From the NCBI GenBank assembly GCA_024636975.1, contig JAGXGA010000047.1:1-64000 (forward strand): 64,000 bases of DNA, given 5' to 3'. The notes beneath the pieces are model-generated. The model was not told the DNA's origin. It saw only the letters and a program-made list of their open reading frames with translations, and did no database searches. The DNA is from Mariniphaga sp. (GTDB taxonomy: Bacteria; Bacteroidota; Bacteroidia; Bacteroidales; Prolixibacteraceae). Of this stretch, positions 19,729 to 28,703 are shown one piece after another (the first letter of the stretch is position 1; each line of letters opens with the position of its first letter). A program made the position numbers and the translations under genes.

Positions 19729-22650
19729 TTGAAAACAAAAAAAATAAAACAAGTAGTTGCAGCAAGTGAAAAGGCTCCTGACTTACAATCCGGAATGTTT
19801 CCAATAGTTGGTATTGGTGCATCAGCCGGAGGCCTTGAAGCGTTAGAGCAATTTTTGAAAAATGTACCTAACAAAAGCGGAATGGCATATGTTGTTATTC
19901 AGCATTTGGATCCCACACAAAAAGGAATGCTTCCTGAATTGCTGCAACGTATTACGGATATGAAGGTTTTTCAGGCCGAAGACCTTATGAAAGTAAAGCC
20001 TGATTGTGTTTATATTATTCCGCCAAACAAAAGCATGTCAATTTTTAAAGGAGTGCTTCACCTGTTTGAACCTGTGGAAGCCCGTGGTCTTCGTCTGCCA
20101 GTCGATTATTTTATGCGCTCACTGGCCGATGATCAAAAGGAGTATGCTGTTGGAGTTATTCTCTCGGGAATGGGCTCCGATGGAAGCAGTGGAATACGGG
20201 CAATAAAGGAAAAACACGGAATTGTACTGGTACAGGAACCAAAAACAGCCCGGTTTGACAGTATGCCCCGAAATGCCATCGACTCAGGGATGGTTGATAT
20301 AGTGGCTCCACCAGAGAAATTGCCTTCAGAGCTTATAAATTTTCTTAACCATATCCCAGTAGTTAAATCAAACCTGAATATTGAAGTTAAAGATAAAAGC
20401 GCCTTTGAAAAGATTATTATTTTACTGCGAACTCATACAGGCAATGATTTTTCACTTTACAAAAAAAATACGATTAACCGGCGCATCGAAAGAAGAATGG
20501 GCATACATAAAATAGATGAAATATATTCGTATGTCCACTTTTTGCAGGAAAATCCAAAGGAGGTACATATCCTGTTTAAAGAATTAATGATTGGTGTTAC
20601 TAATTTCTTTCGTGATTCCCTGGTTTGGGAAAAATTAAAAGAAAAGGTAATTCCGGCACTGATTGATAAAATGAAACCCCATTCTCAATTAAGAGCATGG
20701 GTACCGGGTTGCTCCACGGGAGAGGAAGCTTATTCGCTCGCCATCGTATTTATGGAAGCATTGGAGAAAGTAAATCCGAACATACGAATATCATTACAAA
20801 TATTTGCCTCCGATATTGATACCGATGCTATTGATATTGCCCGTAAGGGCATGTTTGCGGAAAATATTGCTGCCGATGTATCGCCAAAAAGGTTAAGCCG
20901 GTTTTTTATTAAAACTGATGATGGCTATCGTATCAGCACAGAAATAAGGGAAATGGTGATATTTGCTCAGCACAACATAATTATGCACCCTCCTTTTACC
21001 AATATTGATATTCTTTCGTGTAGAAACCTGCTCATTTATGTTGATACCGAATTACAGCGTAAATTACTCGGTTTATTCTTCTACAGCCTTAACCCTGAAG
21101 GGGTTTTAGTACTAGGAACCTCCGAAACACTTGGAGTGCAAAGTCATCTGTTCTCACCGGCAGATTCGGGCCTTAAAATTTATAAACGTTCTGTTACCAG
21201 CCATAACCCGCAACAATTTGATTTTCCTTCATCATTTACCCGTTCACAAATGAGTAATATAGAAAACACTGCATCTGACAAACCAATGATTAACATACAA
21301 TCACTTGCCGATCAACTGCTGCTTCAACAATTTTCACCTGCCGGCATCTTGGTAAATGAAAACGGCGATATATTATATATAAGCGGACGGACGGGAAAAT
21401 ACCTGGAGCCCGCTGTGGGAAAGGCAAACCTGAATATATTTGCAATGCTTCGGCCAGGTTTTCAAAACGATTTTGCCATTGCCTTCCGCAAGGCGGTATT
21501 GAATAAAGAAGCAGTAGTATTGCATCATGTAGAAATCGGCACAGATGGCGGCTCATTAACTTTAAATGTAACAATTCAGTGGATTCATAAGCCGGAGTCT
21601 TTATATGGTAAGCTTATGATAATTTTCACAGATGTTCCACAAACCAATCATAAAAAACCTCCAGAGAAAAAAGGAAAAAAAGCGTTAGCCAGCAAACGGG
21701 AAACAGAACTTGAGGAAGAATTGCAGCATACCCGGGAAGAGAGGCAAAATATCATGGAAGAGATGCAGACTTCACAGGAAGAGCTTAAGTCGACCAATGA
21801 AGAATTGCAGTCGACCAACGAAGAATTGCAATCAGCCAATGAAGAACTCACCACCTCGAGAGAAGAAATGCAAAGTCTGAATGAAGAGCTTCAGACAGTA
21901 AATGCCGAGTTAATGGCCAAGGTGGATGATTATTCGCGGGTAAACAACGATATGAAAAACCTGCTCAACAGTACCGATATTGCTACTTTATTCCTCGACA
22001 AGGAATTAAATATCCGGGGGTACACTTACCAGGCAACTAAAATATTTAAACTCATAAAAAGCGACATTGGACGACCATTTACCGACCAGGTTTCGTTGCT
22101 TGTTTACCCTGAACTGCCGGAAGATGCACAAGAGGTTCTGGATTCGCTTATTTTTATTGAAAAACAAATTCCAACCAATAAAGGCAGGTGGTTTTCAATC
22201 CGGATTATGCCTTACCGCACTTTTGACGACCGGATTGACGGGCTGGTAATCACTTTTATCGACATCTCGGAACTGAAACTGGTAGAAGACAGGCTGCAGA
22301 AAACAAACCAGGAGAACCGGCTGCTTTCCGATTTATCTTCCAACATAATTATTAAACTGTCAGCTGACTGGAAAATTATGGAATTTAATTCAGCAGCTGA
22401 AACGTTTTTTGGCAAAAAGCGTGAAGAGGTGACAGGTATTAATTATTTAAATTTATTTATACCTGAAGAACATAGAAATAAAACGGCACAACAAATGGAT
22501 ATACTATTGAAAAAAAGGGGTGTAAACAATATCAAATTAAAAGTACTTGCAGGTGGTGCAACAGAATCTGATATTGAATGGTCGGTATGGGTACATTATA
22601 ACCATCTGCAAATACCTTCAGAAATGATAATAATAGCAAAAAATAAATAA
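19729..22650 (+). CDS. CheB-CheR-PAS fusion protein
   Basis: CheB GIGASAGGLEALEQFL, CheR VPGCSTGEEAYSLAI and ILSCRNLLIYVD, coiled coil EELQSTNEELQSANEELTTSREEMQSLNEELQTVNAEL, PAS. Confidence 0.94.
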   Translation: MKTKKIKQVVAASEKAPDLQSGMFPIVGIGASAGGLEALEQFLKNVPNKSGMAYVVIQHLDPTQKGMLPELLQRITDMKVFQAEDLMKVKPDCVYIIPPNKSMSIFKGVLHLFEPVEARGLRLPVDYFMRSLADDQKEYAVGVILSGMGSDGSSGIRAIKEKHGIVLVQEPKTARFDSMPRNAIDSGMVDIVAPPEKLPSELINFLNHIPVVKSNLNIEVKDKSAFEKIIILLRTHTGNDFSLYKKNTINRRIERRMGIHKIDEIYSYVHFLQENPKEVHILFKELMIGVTNFFRDSLVWEKLKEKVIPALIDKMKPHSQLRAWVPGCSTGEEAYSLAIVFMEALEKVNPNIRISLQIFASDIDTDAIDIARKGMFAENIAADVSPKRLSRFFIKTDDGYRISTEIREMVIFAQHNIIMHPPFTNIDILSCRNLLIYVDTELQRKLLGLFFYSLNPEGVLVLGTSETLGVQSHLFSPADSGLKIYKRSVTSHNPQQFDFPSSFTRSQMSNIENTASDKPMINIQSLADQLLLQQFSPAGILVNENGDILYISGRTGKYLEPAVGKANLNIFAMLRPGFQNDFAIAFRKAVLNKEAVVLHHVEIGTDGGSLTLNVTIQWIHKPESLYGKLMIIFTDVPQTNHKKPPEKKGKKALASKRETELEEELQHTREERQNIMEEMQTSQEELKSTNEELQSTNEELQSANEELTTSREEMQSLNEELQTVNAELMAKVDDYSRVNNDMKNLLNSTDIATLFLDKELNIRGYTYQATKIFKLIKSDIGRPFTDQVSLLVYPELPEDAQEVLDSLIFIEKQIPTNKGRWFSIRIMPYRTFDDRIDGLVITFIDISELKLVEDRLQKTNQENRLLSDLSSNIIIKLSADWKIMEFNSAAETFFGKKREEVTGINYLNLFIPEEHRNKTAQQMDILLKKRGVNNIKLKVLAGGATESDIEWSVWVHYNHLQIPSEMIIIAKNK

Positions 22651-22656
22651 GTTACT

Positions 22657-23202
22657 ATGAACGAAGATAATGATTATACCAATGCCCATAAAATGCGCAG
22701 GGAAGCTGAAAGGGTACTCAATGAAAAGCACAAAAAAAATGCCGAAGCATTGAAGGATGCCGACGTGAAAAAGCTTGTTCATGAATTGCAGGTGCACCAG
22801 ATAGAACTGGAGATGCAGAACGAAGAGCTAAGGCGAGCTCAAGAAATTTCTGAAACAGCCTTGAAAAAATATACAATGTTGTTCGACCTGGCCCCGTTGG
22901 GATATTTCTCACTCGACTCAGAAGCAACAATATGCGATCTGAATTACACAGGTGCCGATCTCTTGGGTGAAAGGCGCTTTAGTTTGATTAACAGCAATAT
23001 TAAACTTTTTCTTGCTAAAGATTCCATACCTGTATTTAACACCTTTTTCAAAAAAGTATATAGCAGTAATGCAAAAGAATCGTGTATGGTGATGCTTGGT
23101 TACGAAAATGAAATGCATGCCCATGTTTATATGGAAGGGGTTGTTACCGAGGATGAACAAAAATGCCTTTTGTCGGTGATCAATATTTCAAAGTTCAAAT
23201 AA
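22657..23202 (+). CDS. Stand-alone PAS protein, paralogous to N-termini of the two hybrid kinases but lacking a kinase
   Basis: VHELQVHQIELEMQNEELRRAQ...FDLAPLGYFSLDSEATICDLN; ends after PAS. Confidence 0.8.
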   Translation: MNEDNDYTNAHKMRREAERVLNEKHKKNAEALKDADVKKLVHELQVHQIELEMQNEELRRAQEISETALKKYTMLFDLAPLGYFSLDSEATICDLNYTGADLLGERRFSLINSNIKLFLAKDSIPVFNTFFKKVYSSNAKESCMVMLGYENEMHAHVYMEGVVTEDEQKCLLSVINISKFK

Positions 23203-23218
23203 CAAAACATTTCCCAAA

Positions 23219-23296
23219 AGTCATCCGATGAATAATACTTTATAATGCTGCATGTTTTTATTTTTGAACCAATAATTGTAAATTCATCGGATGACT
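23219..23296. repeat. 78-bp element bounded by perfect 15-bp inverted repeats AGTCATCCGATGAAT/ATTCATCGGATGACT
   Basis: Read directly; 48-bp AT-rich interior; possible MITE or bidirectional terminator. Confidence 0.7.
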
Positions 23297-23562
23297 GTTT
23301 TAATATTTCAAGGTTTGCCTTTGTAATTCTTTCTGCGAATTGTTTCGTGCATGCTAAATAGTTAGTTGTCACCATTTTCCGACCATATTACCCCTTGTAT
23401 CTAATCCGGTTATAATGTTTATTCCATTATCTTCCGGCGAAGCCAGCGGTTATTTGTATTAAATATACAATAGCTGCATAATGTTATTGTTTCTTTTTCT
23501 TAATCTCCAATCAATCAATGCTATAAATGACTTAATAACGGGTCAGAGTTTTTCAAATGTGA

Positions 23563-23595
23563 GAATTATGTAATTCTTAAACTGAATTATGTAAC
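23563..23595 (+). promoter_or_regulatory. Direct repeat site 8 (GAATTATGTAAT-N9-GAATTATGTAAC); -7-like TAATTTTA at 23617-23624
   Basis: Upstream of frameshifted CsbD-like gene. Confidence 0.83.
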
Positions 23596-23659
23596 ATTTT
23601 CCCAACTCATTTAAAGTAATTTTATATTGATAATTGAATTTTCATAAAATTACAATAAA

Positions 23660-23844
23660 ATGGAAAAAAATTTGATATAAACCAGTGGGGATACATAAAG
23701 GATAAACTCCAGGATATGTATCCGAAGCTAACCAATGCTGATTTGCATTGGGGACGTGTATCAAGAAATGATTTGTTGGAAATGATTTCCATCAAATTAG
23801 GGAAAACACAGAAACAATTAAATGATGCAATAGAATCATTTTGA
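23660..23844 (+). pseudogene. CsbD-like stress protein, frameshifted in poly-A tract
   Basis: ATG-G-A7 then out-of-frame KFDINQWGYIKDKLQDMYPKLTNADLHWGRVSRNDLLEMISIKLGKTQKQLNDAIESF, aligning with intact ORF at 25180. Confidence 0.8.
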
Positions 23845-23867
23845 GTATTCTTCCTTGATTTTTTTCG

Positions 23868-24434
23868 ATGATTAACTCATGTAATAAAATGAATAACAAA
23901 ATGGAAACTCCAAAAAAAATAAAAAACTCAAGGGCTTTTGGAAAAAAAGTATTTATGCGTATTGGGATATCTACCGATTTTGGCTGGTTTGAATTAAAAC
24001 GAAAACTGATAGAGTCCCTTAACGCTTTTGGTTATGAACTGGTTGACATTGAAGACTATGAATTGGTTCCGGGTGAAAACTACCCCGATTTTGTTGTACC
24101 ACTGGCAAAAGCGGTTTCTGATGGAAATTACAAATATAACCGTACACATTGGTTAAATTGTATTGAAGCTTGCGCTGAGGTGAATAAAATCCCAGGTGTT
24201 TGTGCAGCCGTAATTACCGAACCAACTGCCCCTGGTTTGGAAACCGGGAATGAAGATGTGTATGTCAGGTGTTTCGGGGGGCAGATAAAAGGATATGCAT
24301 TATCAAAAAAGAAAGTACTTACTTTTCTTAATGCTGATTGTCCAACCAATATACCATCCAATCAACAACTTGCGAAGGTAAGGATGTTAAAAAGAGAAAA
24401 CAAGGCACTACCAGAAGAACAGTACCTGGTTTAA
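23868..24434 (+). CDS. Divergent RpiB/LacAB-family sugar-phosphate isomerase-like protein
   Basis: MRIGISTDFGWFELKRKLIESLNAFGYELVDIEDYELVPGENYPDFVVPLAKAV...NKIPGVCAAVITEP. Confidence 0.7.
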   Translation: MINSCNKMNNKMETPKKIKNSRAFGKKVFMRIGISTDFGWFELKRKLIESLNAFGYELVDIEDYELVPGENYPDFVVPLAKAVSDGNYKYNRTHWLNCIEACAEVNKIPGVCAAVITEPTAPGLETGNEDVYVRCFGGQIKGYALSKKKVLTFLNADCPTNIPSNQQLAKVRMLKRENKALPEEQYLV

Positions 24435-24473
24435 TTTTTAATGTAATATTTCGGCAGGCAGCCTGGAATGTGT

Positions 24474-24506
24474 GAATGATGTAACTCTTAATCTGAATTG
24501 TGTAAC
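24474..24506 (+). promoter_or_regulatory. Direct repeat site 9 (GAATGATGTAAC-N9-GAATTGTGTAAC); -7 TACCTTTG at 24528-24535
   Basis: Perfect TAnnTTTG at 21 bp. Confidence 0.88.
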
Positions 24507-24663
24507 TGCCAGGAGAGTTTTGTCCCGTACCTTTGCCGGTGCTTCCGGTGGATATAGTTTCAGTTGGATTTCCCGCATTCAGTGCGACCGACATATTTTT
24601 CCATTAGCAGCATTTATCGTACTACACCAGAATCTTTAAAAAAAAATCACTATACAATTAAAA

Positions 24664-25176
24664 ATGAACAATTTTATGAAAAAACGAATTTTAACTTTTA
24701 TCCTTGTTATTGCATCAGGTATTGCATTTGCACAAAGCCCTATTTCAAAAGGCGAGTCGCAGGTAAATTTTGGTGTTGGGCTTTCATCATGGGGCGTTCC
24801 CGTATACCTGGGATTCGATTATGGAGTTCACCCCGATATTACCCTGGGGGCAGAAGCATCATACCGTTCGTACAACGACAACTGGCGCGATAACAGGTAC
24901 AATCATTCGGTTATCGGTTTACAGGGGAATGCAAATTATCATTTTAACAGGGTTTTAAATATTCCTTCACCCTGGGATTTTTATGCAGGGCTAAACCTTG
25001 GCTTTTACAGCTGGAATTCACCAAACGATTACGAGGGTTCGCACAACTCGGGACTTGGGCTTGGCGGACAAATTGGTGGCAGGTACTATTTTAGCAACAA
25101 AGTAGGCGTTAATTTGGAATTTGGCGGCGGCAATGCCTTTTCTGGTGGAAAATTAGGTATCACTATAAAATTATAA
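24664..25176 (+). CDS. Outer membrane beta-barrel protein
   Basis: Signal peptide MKKRILTFILVIASGIAFAQ and barrel strands. Confidence 0.75.
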   Translation: MNNFMKKRILTFILVIASGIAFAQSPISKGESQVNFGVGLSSWGVPVYLGFDYGVHPDITLGAEASYRSYNDNWRDNRYNHSVIGLQGNANYHFNRVLNIPSPWDFYAGLNLGFYSWNSPNDYEGSHNSGLGLGGQIGGRYYFSNKVGVNLEFGGGNAFSGGKLGITIKL

Positions 25177-25179
25177 ATT

Positions 25180-25377
25180 ATGGAATCGAAATTTAATTTG
25201 GATTATTGGGATCGGCTTAAGCCAATACTTAAAAAAGAGTTCCCGCAACTGACCAATGCTGATCTGTTTTGGCGGCATGAAACAAAAAATGATTTGTTTA
25301 AAATGATCGCTACGAAACTTAAAAAGACAAAGAAACAGTTTGAAGAGGATATTGAAACTCTGAAACGTTTCGATTAA
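25180..25377 (+). CDS. CsbD-like general stress protein
   Basis: FNLDYWDRLKPILKKEFPQLTNADLFWRHETKNDLFKMIATKLKKTKKQFEEDIE. Confidence 0.7.
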   Translation: MESKFNLDYWDRLKPILKKEFPQLTNADLFWRHETKNDLFKMIATKLKKTKKQFEEDIETLKRFD

Positions 25378-25480
25378 CAGGAATTTATGATTCTCACCGT
25401 TGACGGCGATGCATCTTCAAAAGGCACTCAGGAAGTAATGCCTGATTGGAGCATGTGATATTTATGCAGCGCCTTCCCGT

Positions 25481-25825
25481 TTGGAAGGTACTACTCATAA
25501 TGCTTTGGAAGCGCATGCACTGGATGAATTGGGCCTTAATGAAATATCCAGGGCAAAACCTTTGCAGGCTGCCTTTGCATCTGCAATTTCTTTTATAGTG
25601 GGCGGAATATTTCCTCTTTTGATTTCAATTTTTGCTCCATTAAGTCAAATGATATACTTCCAATATGGGTTCTCCATTTTATTTCTTGCTTTATCCGGAA
25701 CTATTGCAGCAAAGGTTGGGGGTTCGATAATCAGCAAATCTGTGTTAAGAATTTGTATCTGGGGAACCATTGCAATGGTAATGTCAGCATTGATTGGATA
25801 TCTGTTTGGAGTTAGCATAAATTAG
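25481..25825 (+). pseudogene. C-terminal remnant of VIT1/CCC1-family transporter
   Basis: NALEAHALDELGLNEISRAKPLQAAFASAISFIVGGIFPLLI; N-terminal half absent and upstream frame broken. Confidence 0.7.
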
Positions 25826-25854
25826 GTTTTTAATATTTATTATCTGACGAAAAA

Positions 25855-26742
25855 ATGAATTTCATCGATTATTACAAAATATTAGGGATAGACAAACATG
25901 CCACTGCAAGCGACATTAAAAAGGCCTACCGCAAACAGGCCAGGAAATATCACCCCGATTTGAATCCCAACGATGCAGATGCGAAAAAGAACTTTTAGTT
26001 AATCAATGAAGCCAATGAAGTACTTCATGACCCTGAAAAACGAAAGAAATACGACAAATACGGGAAAGACTGGCAACATGCTGAACAATTTGAAAATGCA
26101 AAACAGTATCAGAAACAATCTTCAGATTTTAGTGGCCAAAATTATTCCCGGGCACAATCCGGCAATGATTTTTCCGATTTCTTCGAATCCATGTTTGGTG
26201 GTTCAGCAAATGCCGGCAGAAGCAGGCAGGTAAAATTCAGAGGCGAGGATTATTACGCGCAATTTCAGCTCAACCTTACAGATGCTTATAAAACCCACAA
26301 ACAAACCCTTTCTGTAAATGGCAAAAACATAAGAATAACCATTCCTGCCGGAATTGAAAACGGGCAAACCATTAAAATTGCAGGACACGGGGGTCCGGGA
26401 ATAAATGGCGGACCGAACGGTGATTTGTATATTACATTTTCAATAGCAAACCATCCCGGCATAAAAAGACTGGGAAATGATTTATATACACATGTCGATT
26501 TAGAATTATACACAGCGGTGTTGGGTGGCGAAATAATCCTCGATACCCTGAGCGGAAAAGTGAAACTGAAAGTAAAGCCAGAAACGCAAAATGGAAGCAA
26601 GGTAAAACTCAAAGAGAAAGGATTTCCTGTTTATAAAAAGGATGGGCAATTCGGAGACTTATACGTAACCTATACAGTTAAAATCCCAACTCATTTAACC
26701 GATAGGCAAAAAAGCTTATTTACTGAGTTATCAAAATCTTAA
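25855..26742 (+). pseudogene. cbpA: CbpA/DnaJ-family co-chaperone interrupted by one in-frame TAG (25996-25998)
   Basis: [69 protein letters not shown]...; C-terminal DnaJ domain in the same frame. Confidence 0.88.
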
Positions 26743-26751
26743 ACTTTTATC

Positions 26752-27054
26752 ATGAAAGCAACAAAACCAGATGATTTAATAGCGGTAAGTGAATTCTGTG
26801 TCCATCACAATATTGAGATTTCATTTATAAATCTGTTGCAACAAAACGGATTAATTGAAATAAGTACCATAGAATCAAAGTATTTTGTTGAAAAGGAACA
26901 GCTTCCGCAGCTTGAAAAATTTGTTCGGTTTTATTATGAGATGGATATTAACCTGGAAGGGATTGAGACTATAACCTATTTATTGCAGCGAATAGAAAAC
27001 CTGCAGGATGAGATTGTTGAGCTTAAAAACAGGCTTCGGCTTTATGAAGGATAA
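26752..27054 (+). CDS. cbpM: Chaperone modulator CbpM family protein
   Basis: MerR-like LIAVSEFCVHHNIEISFINLLQQNGLIEI...; directly after cbpA. Confidence 0.8.
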   Translation: MKATKPDDLIAVSEFCVHHNIEISFINLLQQNGLIEISTIESKYFVEKEQLPQLEKFVRFYYEMDINLEGIETITYLLQRIENLQDEIVELKNRLRLYEG

Positions 27055-27100
27055 TATTTAAAAAAAGATTAGGAATACAAGTAATTAACAAGATAAAATC

Positions 27101-27625
27101 ATGCAAACCAATAACGGAAAAGAGATTGAACAAGCCAGTAAAGCCTCGCTCGAAGTGCTGCTTCACAATGCCCGTGGACCGTATCATGGTTTGCCCCGAA
27201 CAGCAGGTTGGGGATATCCCGAACCTTACACACGGGATTTAATGATCTCCATTCTGGGATAGCCCGTTTCCGGAAATCAAAAATTGCTTTACAGCATTCG
27301 CAAAGTGTTGGAAACACTGGCAAAAAACCAAACCGAACGTGGCCATATTCCTTCGCTGGTGCAGGACAACGATGATCGTGGTGCCAGTGATACCACTCCC
27401 CTGTTTTGCTGGCAACCGGCATATTCAGAAAACATACAGGTGAATTTGATTTCCTCGCTGAGGCAGTTGAAAAATCATTGATTTGGATGAGCTAACAAAG
27501 TCCTTCAGACCGGTTTTTAATTGCACAACAACCCACCAGCGACTGGCGTAACGAACAATGGCTAACCGGTACGGATTGTTTGTAAATACACTCGCTTACA
27601 GTGACCTCAGAATGCCTTTATTAAT
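27101..27625 (+). pseudogene. Glycogen-debranching/MGH1-type glycosidase remnant with in-frame TAG (27260-27262) and later frameshifts
   Basis: ASLEVLLHNARGPYHGLPRTAGWGYPEPYTRDLMISILG*PVSGNQKLLYSIRKVLETLAKNQTERGHIPSLVQDNDDRGASDTTPLF...IAQQPTSDWRNEQWLTG. Confidence 0.8.
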
Positions 27626-27801
27626 TTCATGAATATTCTGAAAGATTTCAGACAATGGTTGAAAGCTGAAAGAAACAGGCATAAAAGAAGAAAAGTCTAT
27701 CAAGAATCCGCTACTTTCTTGACTTTTCACTAATTTTTTCGCATCAAAAAAAACAATTCCCGATTGACTTTTCATAAAGTGAAATTTTTGAATTAATGTG
27801 T

Positions 27802-27834
27802 GAATGATGTAACCATTAACAAAAATTCTGTAAT
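27802..27834 (+). promoter_or_regulatory. Direct repeat site 10 (GAATGATGTAAC-N9-AAATTCTGTAAT); -7-like TATATTTA at 27856-27863
   Basis: Upstream of cheB. Confidence 0.84.
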
Positions 27835-27906
27835 GATTCTGGCATCCGTTTGCATTATATTTATACGGTATTGAACGAAAAATAAAAAAACAGGTAAAGT
27901 AATAGG

Positions 27907-28506
27907 ATGAAAACAAAAACAAAAAACAGTACAAAAAACTTCCCCGTAGTTTGTGTAGGCGGTTCTGCCGGCGGACTCGACGCTTATACCAGGTTGCTTA
28001 AAAATTTGCCGTCTGACATGGGAGTTGCCATAGTCATTGTTAATCACCTAAGACAGGTTGCTACTTTGCTTCACGAGATTCTTCCAAAATACACAGAGAT
28101 GCCGGTAGAACTGATTACCGAAAAATTAGACATCGAGCCCAATCATGTTTTTATCATCCCCGAAAAGCGGGATTTGCATATATTAAATGGAGAGTTCCGA
28201 CTAAAACCGATATCAAAGCCCCGTGGATGGCCTGACGTGATTACGGTTTTTATGCGTTCAATGACAGAAAACTGGGACGGCAAACTTATCGCTGTAATTG
28301 TTTCCGGTTACGATGGCGATGGAGCAGCAGCGTTATGTGGTATAAAAGAGGTTGGCGGAATTACCATTGCACAGAAACCCGAAACAGCAGGGCAGCCGGA
28401 TATGCCTGAAAGCGCAATTGATAGCGGATGTATTGATTTTGTTCTTTCACCTGAGATGATTGCTCATGAAATAATAAGAATTGCACACGCGGAATCAGCG
28501 GTTTAA
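27907..28506 (+). CDS. Stand-alone CheB methylesterase domain protein
   Basis: VVCVGGSAGGLDAYTRLLKNLP...VIVSGYDGDGAAALCGIKEVGGITIAQKPETAGQPDMPESAIDSG. Confidence 0.88.
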   Translation: MKTKTKNSTKNFPVVCVGGSAGGLDAYTRLLKNLPSDMGVAIVIVNHLRQVATLLHEILPKYTEMPVELITEKLDIEPNHVFIIPEKRDLHILNGEFRLKPISKPRGWPDVITVFMRSMTENWDGKLIAVIVSGYDGDGAAALCGIKEVGGITIAQKPETAGQPDMPESAIDSGCIDFVLSPEMIAHEIIRIAHAESAV

Positions 28507-28664
28507 AGATGGAAGAAACAATGGAAAATATTTAAGACTACAACATTCATTTTAAAACCCGTCAATAACTTATTATAAAATAACTAACAGTGCGAAAGCA
28601 ATTATTTATCACCATCTTGTTCTTCGCGGTAGCTTATTTACCTCTGCTCCCTACATTCCGTCTT

Positions 28665-28697
28665 GAATTTTGTAATTTTTTTCAAAAGCTATGTAAC
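28665..28697 (+). promoter_or_regulatory. Candidate degenerate direct repeat site (GAATTTTGTAAT-N9-AAGCTATGTAAC), no convincing -7
   Basis: Correct 21-bp register but -7 position reads GCGCTTAT. Confidence 0.4.
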
Positions 28698-28703
28698 CAA
28701 CAT

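Noticed and set aside
23219-23296. Simple rho-independent terminator for the PAS gene
   Set aside because: Loop of 48 nt is too long for an intrinsic terminator, though bidirectional termination cannot be fully excluded.
25996-27262. Amber (TAG) recoding, because two neighbouring genes contain in-frame TAG
   Set aside because: TAG terminates other apparently intact genes here (e.g. mlaE at 11099, EF-G2 at 60365), and the glycosidase has additional frameshifts, so decay is the simpler explanation.
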